Shown here in pieces: positions 62,131 through 64,000 of a stretch of DNA of 64,000 nt; the stretch's first letter is position 1, and each line of letters opens with the position of its first letter. The position numbers and the translations under genes are program-made. Source of the DNA: 20CM-2-55-15 sp963738025. Lineage in GTDB: Bacteria; Acidobacteriota; Terriglobia; 20CM-2-55-15. The notes beneath the pieces were generated by a model. It was not told where the DNA came from and made no database searches. It saw only the letters and a list, made by a program, of their open reading frames with translations. The stretch covers positions 744,001 to 808,000 of the forward strand of contig CAVTWA010000005.1 of assembly GCA_963738025.1 (NCBI GenBank), given 5' to 3'.

Positions 62131-64000
62131 CTACCAGATCTGGACGCGTTTTTCGGGCGCCAGGAACATTCCGTCACCGGGTTTCACGTCGAACGCGGTG
62201 TAGAACTGCGGGACATTCATGATGGACCCTTTGAGACGGAATTCCGGCGGTGAGTGTGGATCCGTCTTCAGCCTTTGCAACTCCAGTTCATCGTGCCTCA
62301 ACGAAGACCAGACTTGGGCGAAACCGATAAAGAAGCGCTGGTCGGCGGTGAATCCATCCATGACGGGCCCCGGCTGTCCCTTGAGAGCGATCTGATAAGC
62401 CTTGTAGCCGATCGTGACGCCGCCCAGATCGCCGATGTTTTCGCCGATGGTCAGCGCCCCGTTCACCTTATAGCCCTTGATAGGCTCATATTGGCTGTAC
62501 TGGTCGATCAGCGCTTTGGTTCGTTGTTCGAATTTCTTTCGATCTTCATCCGTCCACCAGCTTTTGAGTGCGCCGTCGCCGTCGTATTTGGCACCCTGAT
62601 CGTCGAAACCGTGACCGATTTCATGGCCGATTACGGCGCCGATTGCGCCGTAATTGATCGCATCGTCGGCGTCCATGTTGAAGAACGGCGGTTGAAGGAT
62701 CGCGGCGGGAAATACGATCTCGTTCAGATTCGGATTGTAGTACGCGTTCACCGTCTGCGGCGTCATCTGCCATTCACCACGATCGATCGGTTTGCCGATC
62801 TTTCCGAGCTGGTAATTGGTGTCGAACTCCGCCGCGCGCATCATATTTCCGACCAGATCGTCGGGGGAGATGGACAGCCCCGAGTAGTCGCGCCACTTGT
62901 TGGGATATCCGATCTTCGGAGTGAATTTGGCAAGTTTGGCAAGCGCCTGTTTCTTGGTATCGTCGCTCATCCAGTCGAGCGACTGGATGCTCTGCTCGTA
63001 GGCCTTGAGAAGATTCTGGACGAGCGTTTCCATTCGCGCCTTGGCTTCAGGCGGGAAGTACTTGGCGACATAGATTTTGCCCAGTACCTCGCCGACAGAG
63101 CTTTCTTCGGCTTGAACGGCCCGCTTCCATCGGGGCCGGTTTTCCTGGATGCCCTGCAGTTTTTGCCCGTAAAAAGCAAAGCGCTCATCGACGAACGGTT
63201 TTGACAGGTACGGCGCATAGTCACTGATCAGGTGCCACTTGAAATACGCCTTCCAGACGGGGATCGGGGTTTTGGCCAGCTGCTCGGCAAAGCCCGTCAG
63301 TGCGCTCGGCTGCGCAACGATGATTGCAGCGCCTTTGATGCCGGAGTCCTTGATGTAAGTGTCCCAGTTGAATTCGGACGAAATGGTTTTGAGCTTGGCC
63401 ATCTCGAACTTGTTGTAGGTCTTGTCTGCGTCGCGGGATTCGACGCGCGTCCAGTGTTTGCGGGCAAGCTCCGTTTCCAGCGCGAGGATCGCTTTCGCGT
63501 CCTGCGCTGCGGCTTTATCGCCGGCCAGATCCATCATCTTCTGGACGTGCGCCGTATAGTCGTCGCGAATCTGGCGGAACTTGGGATCGTTGAGAAGGTA
63601 ATAATCGCGGTCCGGGAGGCCGAGCCCGGACTGGACCAGGTAAACGATATATTGCGTCGGATCCTTGTCATCCTGATTGACGTAGGCGCCGATCGGGTTG
63701 GTGACGTTGATCCGGCCGAAATGGGCCATCAAGGAGGAGATATCGTCTTTGGTGTTGATCGCATCGATGCGCGAGAGTTCCGTCTCCAGCGGTTTCAGAC
63801 CCAATTCATCGAGCTTCTTCTCGTCCATGAAACTGGCGTAGAGATCCCCGACTTTCTGTTCGTCACTGCCGGCGGTCTTCTGCGCTTTCCCGGCAGCTTC
63901 TTCGACGATGGTTCGAAGACGCATCTCGGAATCATCGGCCAGCTTGTCGAAGGCGCCGTATTCGGCCCGGTCGGCCGGAATTTGCGCCGTTTTCAGCCAG
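62131..64000 (-). CDS. M13 family zinc metallopeptidase (3' part, runs off right edge)
   Basis: Open on the minus strand from the right edge to a stop at 62131 (623 codons here; the upstream residues WLKTAQIPADRAEYGAFDKL show it continues beyond). Catalytic motifs are complete: NAYYNPNLNEIVFPAAILQPP, the zinc site in VIGHEIGHGFDDQG (HExxH), the third ligand Glu in TIGENIGDLGG and C-terminal FRLKGSIMNVPQF...KRVQIW. M13 enzymes (neprilysin, PepO) are secreted or surface endopeptidases that cut small peptides. The signal peptide would be outside the window. Confidence 0.93.
   Translation of the reverse strand, partial: WLKTAQIPADRAEYGAFDKLADDSEMRLRTIVEEAAGKAQKTAGSDEQKVGDLYASFMDEKKLDELGLKPLETELSRIDAINTKDDISSLMAHFGRINVTNPIGAYVNQDDKDPTQYIVYLVQSGLGLPDRDYYLLNDPKFRQIRDDYTAHVQKMMDLAGDKAAAQDAKAILALETELARKHWTRVESRDADKTYNKFEMAKLKTISSEFNWDTYIKDSGIKGAAIIVAQPSALTGFAEQLAKTPIPVWKAYFKWHLISDYAPYLSKPFVDERFAFYGQKLQGIQENRPRWKRAVQAEESSVGEVLGKIYVAKYFPPEAKARMETLVQNLLKAYEQSIQSLDWMSDDTKKQALAKLAKFTPKIGYPNKWRDYSGLSISPDDLVGNMMRAAEFDTNYQLGKIGKPIDRGEWQMTPQTVNAYYNPNLNEIVFPAAILQPPFFNMDADDAINYGAIGAVIGHEIGHGFDDQGAKYDGDGALKSWWTDEDRKKFEQRTKALIDQYSQYEPIKGYKVNGALTIGENIGDLGGVTIGYKAYQIALKGQPGPVMDGFTADQRFFIGFAQVWSSLRHDELELQRLKTDPHSPPEFRLKGSIMNVPQFYTAFDVKPGDGMFLAPEKRVQIW

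Noticed and set aside
1..64000. tRNA, rRNA, riboswitch or origin signals
   Set aside because: None recognised by eye in either strand. A covariance-model search would be needed to exclude small RNAs.

Overview
The window looks like a chromosome segment of an Acidobacteriota soil bacterium (Solibacter/Vicinamibacter-like). The signs are a TIGR03435-family secreted protein, an Oar-type TonB receptor with an N-terminal carboxypeptidase-regulatory domain, planctomycete-type cytochrome proteins (DUF1587/1592/1588/1585) paired with Tat-exported DUF1552 proteins, secreted ankyrin proteins, a DUF6152 protein, moderately high GC, and very many long intergenic palindromes. No rRNA, tRNA, CRISPR array, phage or intact transposase was seen. 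Taxonomy is inferred from gene content only.

Layout. 1-8.1 kb: 5' part of a TonB receptor, two divergent paralogous secreted amidase-signature enzymes, a decayed secretin fragment, and a VapC-type toxin-antitoxin pair. 8.3-15 kb: a heavy-metal RND efflux operon (TolC-like, adaptor, pump; the pump carries a one-base frameshift) preceded by an FG-GAP protein. 15-18.5 kb: a frameshifted secreted protein, a carbohydrate-type porin and an outer-membrane barrel. 19-23.7 kb: a fused ABC permease with its ATPase, and an RlmD-like rRNA methyltransferase. 24.4-29.5 kb: a secreted protein, a PAP2 phosphatase, and a MetE-core/SnoaL/lipoprotein operon. 29.7-43.8 kb: two copies of an ankyrin + planctomycete-cytochrome + DUF1552 module, the first broken by about seven single-base indels and the second intact, separated by an SDR and small secreted proteins. 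44-48 kb: an operon of a secreted propeller, a metal-binding-domain protein and a c-type cytochrome. 48-54 kb: membrane/TPR protein, an ECF sigma operon with a 46-residue membrane peptide, TIGR03435 protein. 54-64 kb: PQQ-type propeller dehydrogenase, dienelactone hydrolase, a cytochrome-ankyrin-cytochrome-toroid fusion, a sorbosone-dehydrogenase-like protein and the 3' part of an M13 metallopeptidase.

The most unusual content is the intergenic repeats. At least six families of imperfect palindromes are interleaved with the genes. The largest (PAL-A, 200-525 bp) is a nested multi-hairpin structure. One copy is interrupted by two other palindromes, one of them with a 7-bp target duplication, which indicates recent mobility. 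Another family (PAL-C) sits at the 5' end of five genes for exported proteins, and its arm reads as a hydrophobic Leu/Cys/Phe/Val stretch that can serve as, or run into, the signal peptide. Most genes encode exported proteins, suggesting a lifestyle centred on extracytoplasmic degradation and oxidation.

Several genes are split by single-base indels, often in short homopolymers. These may be assembly errors rather than true pseudogenes, and both readings are given where relevant.
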